The notes: generated from the sequence alone by a model not told the origin. Numbered from the stretch's first letter, positions 44,150 through 54,014 are shown. The stretch is DNA of 64,000 nucleotides from CAVQAH01 sp963784195 (GCA_963784195.1 CAWARA010000016.1:1-64000), one strand, 5' to 3'. Numbers and translations are program-made.

Positions 44150-45918
44150 ATGCCAATCCGTCCGCTGCCCGACGATCCGTCCTTCGAACATCTCAGAAAA
44201 GACGCCAAGCGCCTGCGCAACGGCATTCGTAGTGGTGATGCCACGATGCTGGCGCAGGTTCGCGAGTTCCATCCTCGCGCCGGGGATGTGCTGACACGAT
44301 TTCTCGCTGGCCGATGCACAACTGGTGACGGCTCGCAGTTACGGGTTCGCGAGCTGGACGAAGCTCAAACAGCATCTCGCCGTCGTCGATCAGTTTGCCT
44401 GGAATCCTCCCGCGATTGCGGGCGGTTCGACGACAGCGGTCGATACGTTCGTGCGGCTGGCGTGCATGGACTACGGTACATGGCACCGGTCGAATCCAGA
44501 AAAAGCGCAGCGTCTCCTCGACGAGAATCCAGCGCTTTCCGGCGTGGACATTTACACTGCTGCTGCCGCGGGCGAGGTCGCGGTGGTGCGGTCGATGCTC
44601 GACCGCGATCCCGCACTCGTGAACCGCCGCGGCGGCGTGCTGCGCTGGGAGCCGCTTCTGTACGCGTGCTATTCGCGGCTCGAGCCTGCGGCGAATCGCT
44701 CGACCCTCGAGGTCGTCCGTCTGCTGCTCGCACGTGGCGCCGAGCCCAACGCCGGATTCCTCTGGGATGGCAGATACGTATACACGGCCCTCACCGGCGC
44801 GTTCGGTCGTGGCGAAGACTGGCACAATCAACCGCCCGCATCCGGATTGCGTGGCGGTCGCCAGACTGCTGCTGGAGGCGGGCGCCGATCCCAACGATCC
44901 GCAAACGCTCTACAACCGTCATTTTCAGCCGGACGACGAACACCTCGTGCTGTTGTTCGAATATGGGCTGGGACGTTCTGCAAAAGGACCGTGGTTCACA
45001 CGGCTGGGCGATCGTATCGACACGCCTGCCAAGATGCTGGTCCAGGAACTGTGCTGGGCCGCCGCACACAACTTTCCGAATCGCGTGACGCTGCTGGTGG
45101 AGCATGGTGTGGACCTCAACACGCCGAGCGGCCGAACCGGCCGCACGCCGTACCAGGAAGCCGTGCGCGAAGGACATCACGCGATCGCCGAGTACCTTTT
45201 GGAACATGGTGCAAAAAAGGTCGACCTCGATCCGCTCGACGCGTTCGCTGGGGCGTGTATCGCCGAACGTCATGATGAGGTGCGCGCTCGGCTTGCGAAA
45301 GACCCGTCCCTCCTTGAAAAGCTCGGACACGAAGGCCGTACTGACTTGATCCACAGGGCGGTGAACGCTCGTCGGCCCGGTGCCGTGCGACTGATCGCCG
45401 GGCTGGGCATCGACATCAACGCCATGGTCCCCGGCACAGGCCTGGATCGAAGCGCCTTGCATAACGCCGCTGGCTGGTCGGGGCTCGAGATGGTCAAGCT
45501 GTTGCTGGAGCTGGGCGCCGATCCTCACCTGCGCGATCTCGCATACGGTTCCACGCCAATCGGTTGGGCCGCGTACGGCGACAAGCAGGACGTCGTCAAC
45601 TATCTGTTGCCGTTCGCCGATATCTTCGACGCCGTTCGCGTAGGCGGCGTCGAGCGCGTGGCCGAACTGATCGATCAGAACCCCTCGCTCGCCAATGCGA
45701 CCGATGCGGACGGCGACGCGATCGTTTTCTACCTGCACCCCGAGATGCGGCGTCTCGACGAGATGCTTACGCTGCTCACAAATCACGGCGCAAACGTTAA
45801 TGCCCGCGATCACAGCGGAAGCACTGTCCTCGACCGGGCGTTGGCCCGAGGATCGGTGGACTTCGCCGCCCTGCTGCGTGCGCACGGCGCCACGCGTCTG
45901 GCTCCTGAATCCGGCTAG
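44150..45918 (+). CDS. Ankyrin-repeat protein (two frameshifts)
   Basis: About 588 residues once two single-base insertions are removed, one near 44297-44303 and one near 44818-44821. The N-terminus (FEHLRKDAKRLRNGIRSGD) and a YGFASWTKLKQHL motif are shared with the protein at 47621. The remainder is ankyrin repeats: LEVVRLLLARGAEPNAGFLW, DCVAVARLLLEAGADPNDPQ, LEMVKLLLELGADPHLRDLA and TLLTNHGANVNARDHSGSTV. It probably mediates protein-protein contacts in the cytoplasm; no signal peptide is present. Convergent with the Amt gene, separated by a palindrome. Confidence 0.78.
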
Positions 45919-45924
45919 TGTCGG

Positions 45925-45993
45925 ATGTAGTGTCCGGCTTTGGCCGGACTTTCGATGGTCCGCCTGAAGGCTGCCTGAAGGCGGACACTACAT
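45925..45993. repeat. REP-like palindrome with 12-bp ends
   Basis: ATGTAGTGTCCG at 45925-45936 pairs perfectly with CGGACACTACAT at 45982-45993. Shorter pairs (GGCCGGAC, GGCTGCCTGAAGG) lie inside. It occupies the gap between the convergent ankyrin and ammonium-transporter genes, and may act as a bidirectional terminator. Confidence 0.7.
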
Positions 45994-46042
45994 GCTTATG
46001 AACTGGGACGCTTGAACGAGTTTATCCGTCCGCCGTGTTCGT

Positions 46043-47383
46043 TCAGCCGCCAGACTGATCGGAGTAACCGAACTGCCGCATCGGTTCCAGCTCCATGAAC
46101 TCGCCGTGCTGGCTCAGATCCAGTCCGACGGCCTCCTGCTCCGCTGTCACCCGTATCGGCAGCATCCAGTCCGTCAGCTTGAAGAGGGCCATCGATCCCA
46201 GGAAGCTGAACGCGCTGACGATCACGAGCGCCAGCCCGTGGTTCAAGAAGGTCGTCGTCTGCCCCCAGAATAACCCGACGTCCCGGGCGAGCACACCGGT
46301 CAGGATCATCCCGACGATCCCGCCAACACCATGGCACGGGAAGACGTCGAGCGTATCGTCGAGCGTCGAGGTAGACCTCCGATGCACCGCCATGTTGCTG
46401 ACGATGCTGGCCGCGAATCCGATGAAGATGCTGTGGGGAATACTGACGAATCCCGCCGCCGGCGTGATCGCCACAAGGCCCACCACTGCCCCGATGCAGG
46501 CCCCAAGGGCTGACGGCCTTCTTCCGCGCGCGACGTCGAACAGAATCCACGTCATCATCGCCGACGCCGACGCGGTGTGTGTCGTGGCGAAGGCCATGGC
46601 GGCCGTCGCATTCGCTGAAAGCGCGGAGCCTGCGTTGAAGCCGAACCACCCGAACCACAGCATCCCCGTCCCCAGGAGAACGTAAGGAATGTTCGAGGGG
46701 ACGTGGACCTTACCTGCCTCGTGGCTCTTGCGCCGCCCAAGAACGATCGCCCCCGCCAAAGCGGCGAAGCCCGCCGACATGTGAACCACTGATCCCCCCG
46801 CGAAGTCGAGCACACCCCATTGACGGAGAAAGCCTTGCGGGTGCCAGGTCCAGTGCGCGAGCGGGCAGTAGATGAACACGCTGAACAGGCACATGAACAC
46901 GAGATACGCAGAAAAACGCACGCGCTCGGCGAAGGACCCGGTGATGAGCGCCGGCGTAATGACCGCAAACTTCAACTGGAACATCGCGAAGACGACGAGG
47001 GGGATCGTCGGTGCCAGATCAGGATGTGTAGTCCCGCCCACACCCCTGAACATGAAGTACGTCCTCGGGTCGCCGATCAGGCCGTTGATGCTGTCACCAA
47101 AGCAGAGGCTGAAACCGACGGCGATCCAAACGAGGGTGATCACACCCAACGCGATGAAGCTCTGGAGCATTGTCGAGATGACGTTCTTTGTGCTGACCAT
47201 CCCGGCGTAGAAAAAGGAGAGGCCGGGCGTCATCAAGAGCACGAGGCCGGTGGCGGTCAGGAGCCAGGCCGTGTCGCCCAGATCGATCTCCCCTCCAGTC
47301 ACAGCAGGTGGTTCCTGGACGACGCCAAGTGACGAAACTGCCAGGATCGTCAGGATAGCGAGCGGGATCCATTTACGATTCAT
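46043..47383 (-). CDS. amt: Ammonium transporter (Amt/Mep/Rh family)
   Basis: A 446-residue inner-membrane ammonium channel. A signal-like first helix (LAILTILAVSSLGVV) is followed by eleven core helices. Family signatures are present: GLVLLMTPGLSFFYAGMVST, DFAGGSVVHMSAGFAALAGA and the twin-histidine region DVFPCHGVGGIVGMI. No glnK/PII gene is adjacent, unlike the common amtB-glnK operon. It lies between two ankyrin genes, on the opposite strand. Uptake of ammonium at low external concentration is the expected role. Confidence 0.95.
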   Translation of the reverse strand: MNRKWIPLAILTILAVSSLGVVQEPPAVTGGEIDLGDTAWLLTATGLVLLMTPGLSFFYAGMVSTKNVISTMLQSFIALGVITLVWIAVGFSLCFGDSINGLIGDPRTYFMFRGVGGTTHPDLAPTIPLVVFAMFQLKFAVITPALITGSFAERVRFSAYLVFMCLFSVFIYCPLAHWTWHPQGFLRQWGVLDFAGGSVVHMSAGFAALAGAIVLGRRKSHEAGKVHVPSNIPYVLLGTGMLWFGWFGFNAGSALSANATAAMAFATTHTASASAMMTWILFDVARGRRPSALGACIGAVVGLVAITPAAGFVSIPHSIFIGFAASIVSNMAVHRRSTSTLDDTLDVFPCHGVGGIVGMILTGVLARDVGLFWGQTTTFLNHGLALVIVSAFSFLGSMALFKLTDWMLPIRVTAEQEAVGLDLSQHGEFMELEPMRQFGYSDQSGG

Positions 47384-47484
47384 GACCGACTCCTTCGGAG
47401 CGACCGGGATGCGCCGATCAGTGCTGACTTCGTGTGGTGGGAGCCCTTCGCGGACTTCGCAAATTCTATCGCGCTTCCTGGATC

Positions 47485-47542
47485 TATAATGGATTCAGCG
47501 CGCGGGGCGCATCCAGTCCGCGGAAAGGGCCGTGCCCACCCG
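47485..47542 (+). promoter_or_regulatory. Conserved leader of ankyrin gene (copy B) with TATAAT box
   Basis: TATAAT at 47485-47490 is a perfect -10 box. The block 47514-47542 repeats the leader seen at 44029-44057, and lies 24 bp after the -10, so it should be near the start of the transcript. The ATG of the second ankyrin gene is 79 bp downstream. Confidence 0.6.
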
Positions 47543-47620
47543 TCAGAAGCAAGAACCCATACGAACCTTCTTTCTGCCTGACTTGTGCGGACTCCAGGCA
47601 TGCGATGAAAGGAGATTCGT

Positions 47621-48938
47621 ATGTCCGACGCCCTTCCTCTCGCTCCTCGTCCGAACCTCAACCAGTACAAGAAGCTCGCCAAGGATCTCCAACACGCGTG
47701 CAAGTCCGGTAGTCCCGGCGCGGTCCGCGCCTGGGCGGCAGATCTGATCGATCGGCTCGCGCGGTTGCAAAAGACCGAGATGACCGACGACATGCGCGAG
47801 GGCTTGAACCGCGCGGCGCATCGAATCGAGGAGCGCTGGAACAAGCTCCTCGCGTCCGGCAATCGCCGCGACCGGTGTCTCCTTGCTGATGCGCAGTACT
47901 TCGTGGCGCTCGAGCACGGGTTCACCAGCTGGCCGAAGTTTTCGGCACACCTCGACATGATCGCTCGCCGCGGGTCTCCCGTGTCGAACTTCGAAGCCGC
48001 GGTCGACGCCATCGTCGATGGCGATGCGGGGACGCTGCGGGCCTTGCTGCGCAAGCACCCGGAGCTCGTTCGCGCGCGATCGACGCGGGAGCATCGATCG
48101 ACGCTGCTCCACTACGTCTCAGCGAACGGCGTCGAAGACTTTCGTCAGAAGACGCCGGCCAACATCGTCGAGATCACCCGCATCCTGCTCGAGGCAGGCG
48201 CCGATGTGAATGCGACATCACGAGCATACGGTGGTCAGTCGACGGCTCTCGGCCTGGCGTCTACCAGCATCCACCCGGAGTATGCAGGGGTGCAGATCGC
48301 GCTACTCGAAACGCTGCTGGCCTTCGGTGCTGATATCGAGCAGCCAGGACAGGCGGGGAATCAGCACACGGCCGTCAATGGATGTCTCGCGAACGGGCAA
48401 GGCGGGGCCGGCCGGTTCCTGGCAGGCCGTGGCGCGCACCTGGATCTCGAGGCGGCCGCAGGTGTCGGCTACCTCGACGTCGTGAAGAGCTATTTCGACG
48501 ATGCGGGCAACCTAACGAAGGGCGCAACGCGAGGAGCAGTTGGAGTCCGGCTTCATGTATGCGTGCGGCTACGGCCGGATCGACGTCGTGCGCTACCTGA
48601 TCGAAAGGGGCGTCAATCCGGGCGTGCACAACGACGTTGGCCAGACGGGGTTGCACTGGGCCGCTTACGGCCCGCACGTCGAGGTCGTCAAAGCCCTGAT
48701 CGAGGCCGGGGCGCCCGTCAACGTAGCGGACGCACATCAGAGAACGCCGCTGGACTGGGCGGTGGGCGCGTGCGTCGGCGCCGAAACGGCCGAAGACCGA
48801 CAGCTGGGATACGAGATGGTTGCACGGCTGGTTCGTGCCGGAGCCAAACCGGATCTCCAGCGTGCCAGGCCACGAGTCAGGGAGCGCGCGGAGGCCGACC
48901 CCAACCTGATGGCGGCGCTTCGCGGAGAAATCCACTGA
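47621..48938 (+). CDS. Ankyrin-repeat protein (one frameshift)
   Basis: About 438 residues after removing one extra G in the GGG run at 48520-48522, which joins NLTKAQREEQLES to GFMYACGYGRIDVVRYLIE. An N-terminal helical region (PNLNQYKKLAKDLQHACKSG) and HGFTSWPKFSAHL resemble the other ankyrin protein at 44150. Repeats include VEITRILLEAGADVNATSRA, LLETLLAFGADIEQPGQAGN and VEVVKALIEAGAPVNVADAH. It has no signal peptide. The two genes are probably paralogues sharing a leader element and lie on either side of the ammonium transporter. Confidence 0.8.
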
Positions 48939-48968
48939 CGCCGGTCCCGGACGGGACCTCAACGCGCC

Positions 48969-49298
48969 TCATTGGCCAGGCACGCCGAACGTCCCGTCCA
49001 CCACCTCGACGAACTGACGCTCTTCACGAAGGATGAGCCGCTTGTCCTGGGCCATCGTGAAGTTCGCGCGTCCTTCCGGGTCCGCTTTCAGCCTGGCGCG
49101 GTACGCCTCGTACGACGCCAGGCTGTCAAAGGCGATGAGGCCCCATGCGACGTTGTTCGTGCCTTCGTGCGGAAGAAAGTACCCGATGAGATGGCCGCCG
49201 CATCGCGGGATGATTCGGCCCCAGTTCTCTGCATACGTCTTGAACGCGTCGCGCTGAAATGGATCGATCTCGTAGCGAATGACGCACGTCACCTTCAT
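48969..49298 (-). CDS. NIPSNAP-family protein
   Basis: A 109-residue ferredoxin-like dimeric alpha/beta-barrel protein: KVTCVIRYEIDPFQRDAFKT, RCGGHLIGYFLPHEGTNNVA and IAFDSLASYEAYRARLKADP are the family signature. ATG at 49298 starts the domain. It is divergent from the ArsR-type gene 74 bp away, a common arrangement in which the repressor controls the NIPSNAP gene. Biochemical role unknown. Confidence 0.85.
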   Translation of the reverse strand: MKVTCVIRYEIDPFQRDAFKTYAENWGRIIPRCGGHLIGYFLPHEGTNNVAWGLIAFDSLASYEAYRARLKADPEGRANFTMAQDKRLILREERQFVEVVDGTFGVPGQ

Positions 49299-49371
49299 TA
49301 CTGCGCTCCTCTCCCCTGTTCGTTCCATTCTCGTGCTTGCCCGACATCAACACTTCGTCTAGCATCAAATT

Positions 49372-50064
49372 ATGAATGCAGACACCGACGGCCGTGTCTC
49401 GGCGATCGCTGCCGCCATCGGCGAACCGGCGCGCGCCCGCATGCTGTACTGCCTGGTCGATGGACGGGCACGCACGAGCACGGAGCTCGCCGTCGTCGCA
49501 GATGTGAGCCCGTCAACAGCGAGCGTGCACCTGCAGCGTCTGAGGAGTGAGAAGCTGGTCACCGTCCACGTTCAGGGGAAGCACCGCTACTACAGCCTCG
49601 GCGGAACGAACGTCGCAGATGCGCTCGAAGCGTTGAGCGTGCTGGCCGGCGGGCGGCGCGAGCCGTTTGTCACGACCGCGCCTGACGATCTGCGCGCAGC
49701 CCGAACCTGCTACGACCACGTCGCGGGCACATTGGGCGTCTCACTGCACGATCGATTCACCGCCATGGGATGGCTGTCAGCCGCGGATGCGGGGAACGGC
49801 GACTACGATCTGACACCAACGGGAGCCCGCGCACTCAGCGCGATCGGGATCGACATCGAAGCCACGCAATCGCTGCGGCGCCGATTCGCGTTTCCCTGTC
49901 TGGACTGGAGCGAGCGCCGGCCCCATCTCGGCGGCGCGCTCGCCGCGGCGCTGCTGGCCGTGGCGCTGAAAAGAAAGTGGCTGATCAGGGAGCTCGATAG
50001 CCGCGCGTTACAGGTCACCCGTGACGGGCGGCGCGAGTTCAGGAGGAGATTCGGGTTGAGTTGA
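49372..50064 (+). CDS. ArsR-family HTH regulator with C-terminal extension
   Basis: A 230-residue regulator. Residues 10-90 form an ArsR winged helix (AIGEPARARMLYCLVDGRAR, DVSPSTASVHLQRLRSEKLV, GKHRYYSLGG). The C-terminal 120 residues are an extension (RAARTCYDHVAGTLGVSLHD) found in a large group of stand-alone ArsR-type repressors near NIPSNAP or efflux genes. It probably controls the divergent gene at 49298. The stop at 50062-50064 directly abuts the first palindromic element. Confidence 0.85.
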   Translation: MNADTDGRVSAIAAAIGEPARARMLYCLVDGRARTSTELAVVADVSPSTASVHLQRLRSEKLVTVHVQGKHRYYSLGGTNVADALEALSVLAGGRREPFVTTAPDDLRAARTCYDHVAGTLGVSLHDRFTAMGWLSAADAGNGDYDLTPTGARALSAIGIDIEATQSLRRRFAFPCLDWSERRPHLGGALAAALLAVALKRKWLIRELDSRALQVTRDGRREFRRRFGLS

Positions 50065-50398
50065 CGGAGGCTTCGGTAACGGAGGGGACGGAGGGAACGG
50101 AACGAGCTTCAACTCAGAGGAACGGAGAAACGGAGGTCGCGCACAAGACTCGGGCTCCGAGCCGATGCCGGCCCGGCCATCGGCCGGGCCGAGCGATGGA
50201 GCGATACCCCGAGGACACAAGCCGCGATTGATCGCCCGGGCGGCTTGTGTCCTCGGGGTATCGCTCCATCGCCCGCCGCGCATCGCGCGGCGGCATCGGC
50301 GGCACCTGGCGTGGATCCGATGTCTATTCCATTCGCCTCCGTTCCTCCGTTTCTCCGAGTTGAAGCTCGTTCCGTTCCCTCCGTCCCCTCCGTCCCTC
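50065..50398. repeat. Large cloverleaf palindromic element, copy 1
   Basis: Outer inverted repeats of 35 bp, perfect, lie at 50081-50115 and 50357-50391. Inside are a closing stem of 10 bp (50161-50170 with 50291-50300) and three hairpins: arm A (9 bp, loop ATC, 50170-50190), arm B (perfect 33 bp, loop 14 nt, 50193-50225 with 50240-50272) and arm C (9 bp, loop ATC, 50273-50293). The outer zones are built of ACGGAGGGA-type units. It fills the whole gap between two convergent genes. Related copies are at 59029 and 63275. Confidence 0.9.
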
Positions 50399-50406
50399 CC
50401 AATGAT

Positions 50407-51201
50407 CTACCGCCCTCGCCTTGCCCGAAGTTTGCGGACGACGGCGGGGCTCGTCAGTTCCTTCAACGCGACCCTCCCCAACCACCTGGCTGACGCGCTA
50501 GGCGATTCCGTGAGGCGTCGGGACAACGCTACGGTCGCCTCGTTGAGCGCCAGGCTTCGACGACCCATCAAGCGGAATGCCCAGCTGACGCCCTTCTTGA
50601 CGAAGTTTCGATCGTCGGTCGAGGCACGCTCGATGAGTGGCAAGCGGCGGATGAACTGATCGTCGCTGGCAGCCTTGTCGTGGAGCGCGAGACACGCCAG
50701 AAGGGCGAAGCCTCCGCGTTTGACGAACTCCTCTTCCCGCCGGCTCCATTGATCGACCTTGCTCCATGCGTGGGGAGTTTGATCGAACAGCTTGAAGCAC
50801 ACCGTGTCGACGATGCCCCAGTTGTCGAAGTCCTTGCACCACCGATCCATCTGAGCGGGAGTGACACGGTCTGGTTCGCCCACGAACGCCGCCATCATCC
50901 TCGCTTCGTACCAGCCCGTATCCCAGAGCGCGAGCGACAGATCGTGATTCTGCCCAATCTCCTTCGCGTACCGCTGCATCGTCCCGACCGACACGCCAAA
51001 GGCCTTGTCCGACGGCAACCCGAAGCGCGCCATCCCGTCGCGCTCCCGCTTCGTGCCGGTGCGCTTCAACCACGCGACGACGCTGTCGGCGTCGACGTCG
51101 ACTCGTTTCTTCGCAACCGGCTTCTTGACTGGTGATTTCGAGACTGCCGGCTTCCTGACTGTCGACTTCTTGACCGATGCGTTCTTACGTTGCGTTGCCA
51201 T
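50407..51201 (-). CDS. AlkD-like DNA alkylation repair protein
   Basis: A 264-residue protein. A Lys/Ala/Pro-rich tail (residues 1-34, histone H1-like repeats of KKP/VKK) precedes an AlkD-type HEAT-like domain with VGTMQRYAKEIGQNHDLSLA, LWDTGWYEARMMAAFVGEPD and VDTVCFKLFDQTPHAW. AlkD excises bulky or cationic N3/N7-alkylated purines without base flipping. The basic tail should add non-specific DNA affinity. The stop lies 8 bp from the end of palindromic element copy 1, so this element is probably its 3' UTR. Confidence 0.82.
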   Translation of the reverse strand: MATQRKNASVKKSTVRKPAVSKSPVKKPVAKKRVDVDADSVVAWLKRTGTKRERDGMARFGLPSDKAFGVSVGTMQRYAKEIGQNHDLSLALWDTGWYEARMMAAFVGEPDRVTPAQMDRWCKDFDNWGIVDTVCFKLFDQTPHAWSKVDQWSRREEEFVKRGGFALLACLALHDKAASDDQFIRRLPLIERASTDDRNFVKKGVSWAFRLMGRRSLALNEATVALSRRLTESPSASARWLGRVALKELTSPAVVRKLRARRGR

Positions 51202-51218
51202 ATCGCCTTTGTGCCTCG

Positions 51219-52619
51219 TCAGTCTTCGACGATGACGCCCAGCAGCCGTCCGTCACCGGCCAGCCTGAGCGTCAGGTAACGAGTGCCCATGGACGTGGGA
51301 ACGCGATACCACTTGATGGTCTTCAGCGCGGGGTCCAGATTGAAATGCTGATCGCCGATCGCGTCGGCGCCGAGGAAGTCGAAAGTGGCCGCGGCCTGCG
51401 CCGTCTGTGCGATGCGCTCGCGGACCGGCGGTGGCAAGCGTGTGGCCAGGCCGGGCGCGCGATCGTCCTCGCGTCCGGCGCCGATCGCGGCGAGCACTTC
51501 CTTCAGGCGAGCGGTTTCAGCGGGCGACGGGTCCGTCTTTGGCGACAGTCCATGAATATCGACGCCTGGCACGAAGGTGTCGGCAATCCTCTTGCTCATC
51601 GCGTCGATGCCCTGGCCGCCGTCATCCAGGTTGGCCAGCACGATCACGGTCACCTTGTCATCGACATACCGGCGAATGACGGCGGAGTACCCGGCAACAG
51701 TCGTCCCCCAGTGCGCGCCGAAGCGGTGACCGTTGAAGCTGTCCATGAACCAGCCAAACCCGTGGCTGACCGTTCGTCCATTGTTCAAGCGAACGGGCGT
51801 CGTCATCGCCGCGAGGCTTTCCGGACGCAACAGCCGGCCCTGCGCGATCGCGATGTCCCACTTCGCAAAGTCGACGACGTTCATCATGATGCCGCCATTG
51901 GGCGCGATGATGGCCGGTCGCAGATTCTCGCCGTGGCGATAGGCGCCATCCTTGTAAAGGTAGCCATCAGCCCGGTGTGGGACGACGTCGCTCGCGGTCT
52001 TGAAACGCGCAGATTCCATTCCGAGTGGCGCAAAGATGCGGGAGCGGACGAAATCCGTGTACGTCTGGCCTGACGCACGTTCGACGACCATTCCTAACAA
52101 AGGAAATCCGTTCGTGTAGTTCCATCGTTCGCCGGGCTGAAAGCCGAGAGGTTGTTTACCGAGCAACTCGACGAACTCGTCGGCGGTGTACTCCCGGCGG
52201 TACGAGAAGCCGATGTTGCCGGTATCAAAGTCTGCAAGCCCCGCGGTGTGCGTCAGGACATGACGCACGGTGATTGCCGACCACGCAGGCGGAGAACTGG
52301 TCAGAAACTTCGAAATCGGATCGTCGAGCCGGACCTTGCCCTCCTCTACGAGGAGCAGGACGGCGTTGGCTGCGAACTGCTTGCTGATCGACCCGATTTC
52401 GTAAACGGTCTTCTCGGTGGCGGGCGCGTCCAGCTCGAGGCTGGCCAGTCCATATCCGGCGGCCTTCACAAGCCGGCCGTCCTTGACGACCGCGACCGAG
52501 ACGCCCGGCAGATGCCGCGGTTTCAATTGCGAGCGGACGTAATCGTCGACGTGATCCGCGGCAGCCGTCGATACGAGGCTGAGCATCGCCGCGGCGAGTG
52601 CCGTCCTGGCCCACTGCAC
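51219..52619 (-). CDS. Beta-lactamase-fold serine hydrolase, secreted, with C-terminal domain
   Basis: A 466-residue secreted hydrolase. A signal (ALAAAMLSLVSTAAA) is followed by the class C-type domain: Ser77 in SISK, YTN in RWNYTNGFP and HWG in GAHWGTTVAG. The C-terminal 120 residues (about 345-466) form a DUF3471-like beta domain typical of secreted PBP4*/esterase proteins. It lies 17 bp upstream of alkD on the same strand, so the two genes may be co-transcribed. Substrate unknown. Confidence 0.85.
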   Translation of the reverse strand: MQWARTALAAAMLSLVSTAAADHVDDYVRSQLKPRHLPGVSVAVVKDGRLVKAAGYGLASLELDAPATEKTVYEIGSISKQFAANAVLLLVEEGKVRLDDPISKFLTSSPPAWSAITVRHVLTHTAGLADFDTGNIGFSYRREYTADEFVELLGKQPLGFQPGERWNYTNGFPLLGMVVERASGQTYTDFVRSRIFAPLGMESARFKTASDVVPHRADGYLYKDGAYRHGENLRPAIIAPNGGIMMNVVDFAKWDIAIAQGRLLRPESLAAMTTPVRLNNGRTVSHGFGWFMDSFNGHRFGAHWGTTVAGYSAVIRRYVDDKVTVIVLANLDDGGQGIDAMSKRIADTFVPGVDIHGLSPKTDPSPAETARLKEVLAAIGAGREDDRAPGLATRLPPPVRERIAQTAQAAATFDFLGADAIGDQHFNLDPALKTIKWYRVPTSMGTRYLTLRLAGDGRLLGVIVED

Positions 52620-52715
52620 GAGTCACATCCTACCCCGACCGCGGGTTGCCCATGATGAGGGCCTGGGATAATCTCAGAGGTTGGAGCTCGAGAAGCTCCC
52701 TGACGCTCTGAGCCC

Positions 52716-54014
52716 ATGATCAAACGACTTCATCTGAAAATCGCAGCTGCGACCCTGGCTACTGTCTCGATGCTGGCGTGCGAGCGCGGAGCGCAGTCGC
52801 CAGATTCTGTAGCCCTGACCGTCCCCGGCCGATCGAGCGCGACCCCGTGGGTGGCGGCTTCGGGATCGTTTGTCGCCGTCGCGTTTGGGGCAACGAACGC
52901 CAGTGGGACTGACGTCTTCGTTGCCGTCAGCCGAGACGCGGGACAGACTTTCAGTTCGCCCACCCTTGTGAATGCGATTGCAGGCGAAGCGCGCCTCGGC
53001 GGAGAGTTTCCGCCTCGCGTGGCGCTGACCGCCCATGCCGGGTCGAAGGATCCGGAGGTCGCTGTGCTGTGGACCGCGCGCGTCACGTCGACGGAGATCA
53101 AGACGGCGCGATCGCGCGACGGTGGGAGGACATTCGACGCGCCAGTCACCCTGCAAGCCAACGGGGCGGCGGGGACCCGCGGCTGGCCCGCGCTCACCCT
53201 CGATCAACACGGGACCGCACATTCCATCTGGCTCGATCACCGCGGCATGGCTGCGGCGAGCACGCACGGCGCGGGGAATCATCCCGGTCATCGCGCCGCG
53301 GTGCCCGCGGACGGAGTGGCGGCCGCACAGAAATCAGGTTTGTACTACGCGGCGGCTGGTGGGGCTTCGACGGAGGAACACGAGCTCACCAATGGCGTGT
53401 GCTACTGCTGCAAGACCGCGCTGGCCGCTGGCGCGGACGGTACGCTGTACGCCGCGTGGCGTCACGTCTACGCGGGGAACCTTCGCGACATGGCGCTGAC
53501 GGTCTCCCGTGACGGCGGCCGCACGTTCTCGGAACCCGTAAGAGTCAGCGAAGACCGCTGGGCGATCAATGGCTGCCCGGATGACGGCCCGGCGATGGCC
53601 GTGGACAAGACCGGCGTGGCGCACCTCGTGTGGCCGACCGTCATCGACGGTCCGCAACCTGAAGGCGGAATCTTCTACGCGACCACACGGGATGGGAAAC
53701 AGTTCACCTCGAGGGTTCGTATTCCCACGCTCGGAAGCCCGAAACCTTCGCACCCGCAGATCGCTGTCGACGGCGCCGGCCGCGTCGTCGTCGCGTGGGA
53801 CGAGCTTATCGACGGCCGGCGAATCGCAAGCGCCCGCGAGGTCAAAGTTCAGTCCAACGGGACGGCGACCTTTGGCGACCCCATCGATCTCGCGCCGGGC
53901 GAATCGGCTGTGTATCCAGTGCTGGCCGCCACCGACCAGTCGCTCGTTGCCGTGTGGACGACCGGCAGCGGCGAGCAGTCAACCGTCCACGCACGGACGT
54001 TGCGCCTGAAATAG
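52716..54014 (+). CDS. BNR/Asp-box propeller lipoprotein
   Basis: A 432-residue lipoprotein: TLATVSMLACERG holds a lipobox. Asp-box motifs of the sialidase superfamily are visible (SRDAGQTFSSP, SRDGGRTFDAP, SRDGGRTFSEP), making a six-bladed propeller. A cysteine cluster TNGVCYCCKTALAAG and a later NGCPDDGPAMA are unusual for sialidases and could bind copper or haem; sialidase catalytic arginines are not identifiable. It diverges from the beta-lactamase-fold gene at 52619. Function unassigned. Confidence 0.72.
   Translation: MIKRLHLKIAAATLATVSMLACERGAQSPDSVALTVPGRSSATPWVAASGSFVAVAFGATNASGTDVFVAVSRDAGQTFSSPTLVNAIAGEARLGGEFPPRVALTAHAGSKDPEVAVLWTARVTSTEIKTARSRDGGRTFDAPVTLQANGAAGTRGWPALTLDQHGTAHSIWLDHRGMAAASTHGAGNHPGHRAAVPADGVAAAQKSGLYYAAAGGASTEEHELTNGVCYCCKTALAAGADGTLYAAWRHVYAGNLRDMALTVSRDGGRTFSEPVRVSEDRWAINGCPDDGPAMAVDKTGVAHLVWPTVIDGPQPEGGIFYATTRDGKQFTSRVRIPTLGSPKPSHPQIAVDGAGRVVVAWDELIDGRRIASAREVKVQSNGTATFGDPIDLAPGESAVYPVLAATDQSLVAVWTTGSGEQSTVHARTLRLK

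Noticed and set aside
50161..50300. Cloverleaf as a tRNA or tRNA-like gene
   Set aside because: The central arm is 33 bp with a 14-nt loop and there is no anticodon or T-loop consensus, so it is not a tRNA.
50165..50659. Open frames across the palindromic element (also at 58757-59569 and 63365-63691)
   Set aside because: They run through perfect hairpins and inverted repeats; the repeated peptides follow from the DNA palindrome, not from a conserved protein.
42022..52619. Antibiotic beta-lactamases
   Set aside because: The two proteins have the class C fold, but this large family is mostly esterases and peptidases; sequence alone gives no support for resistance.
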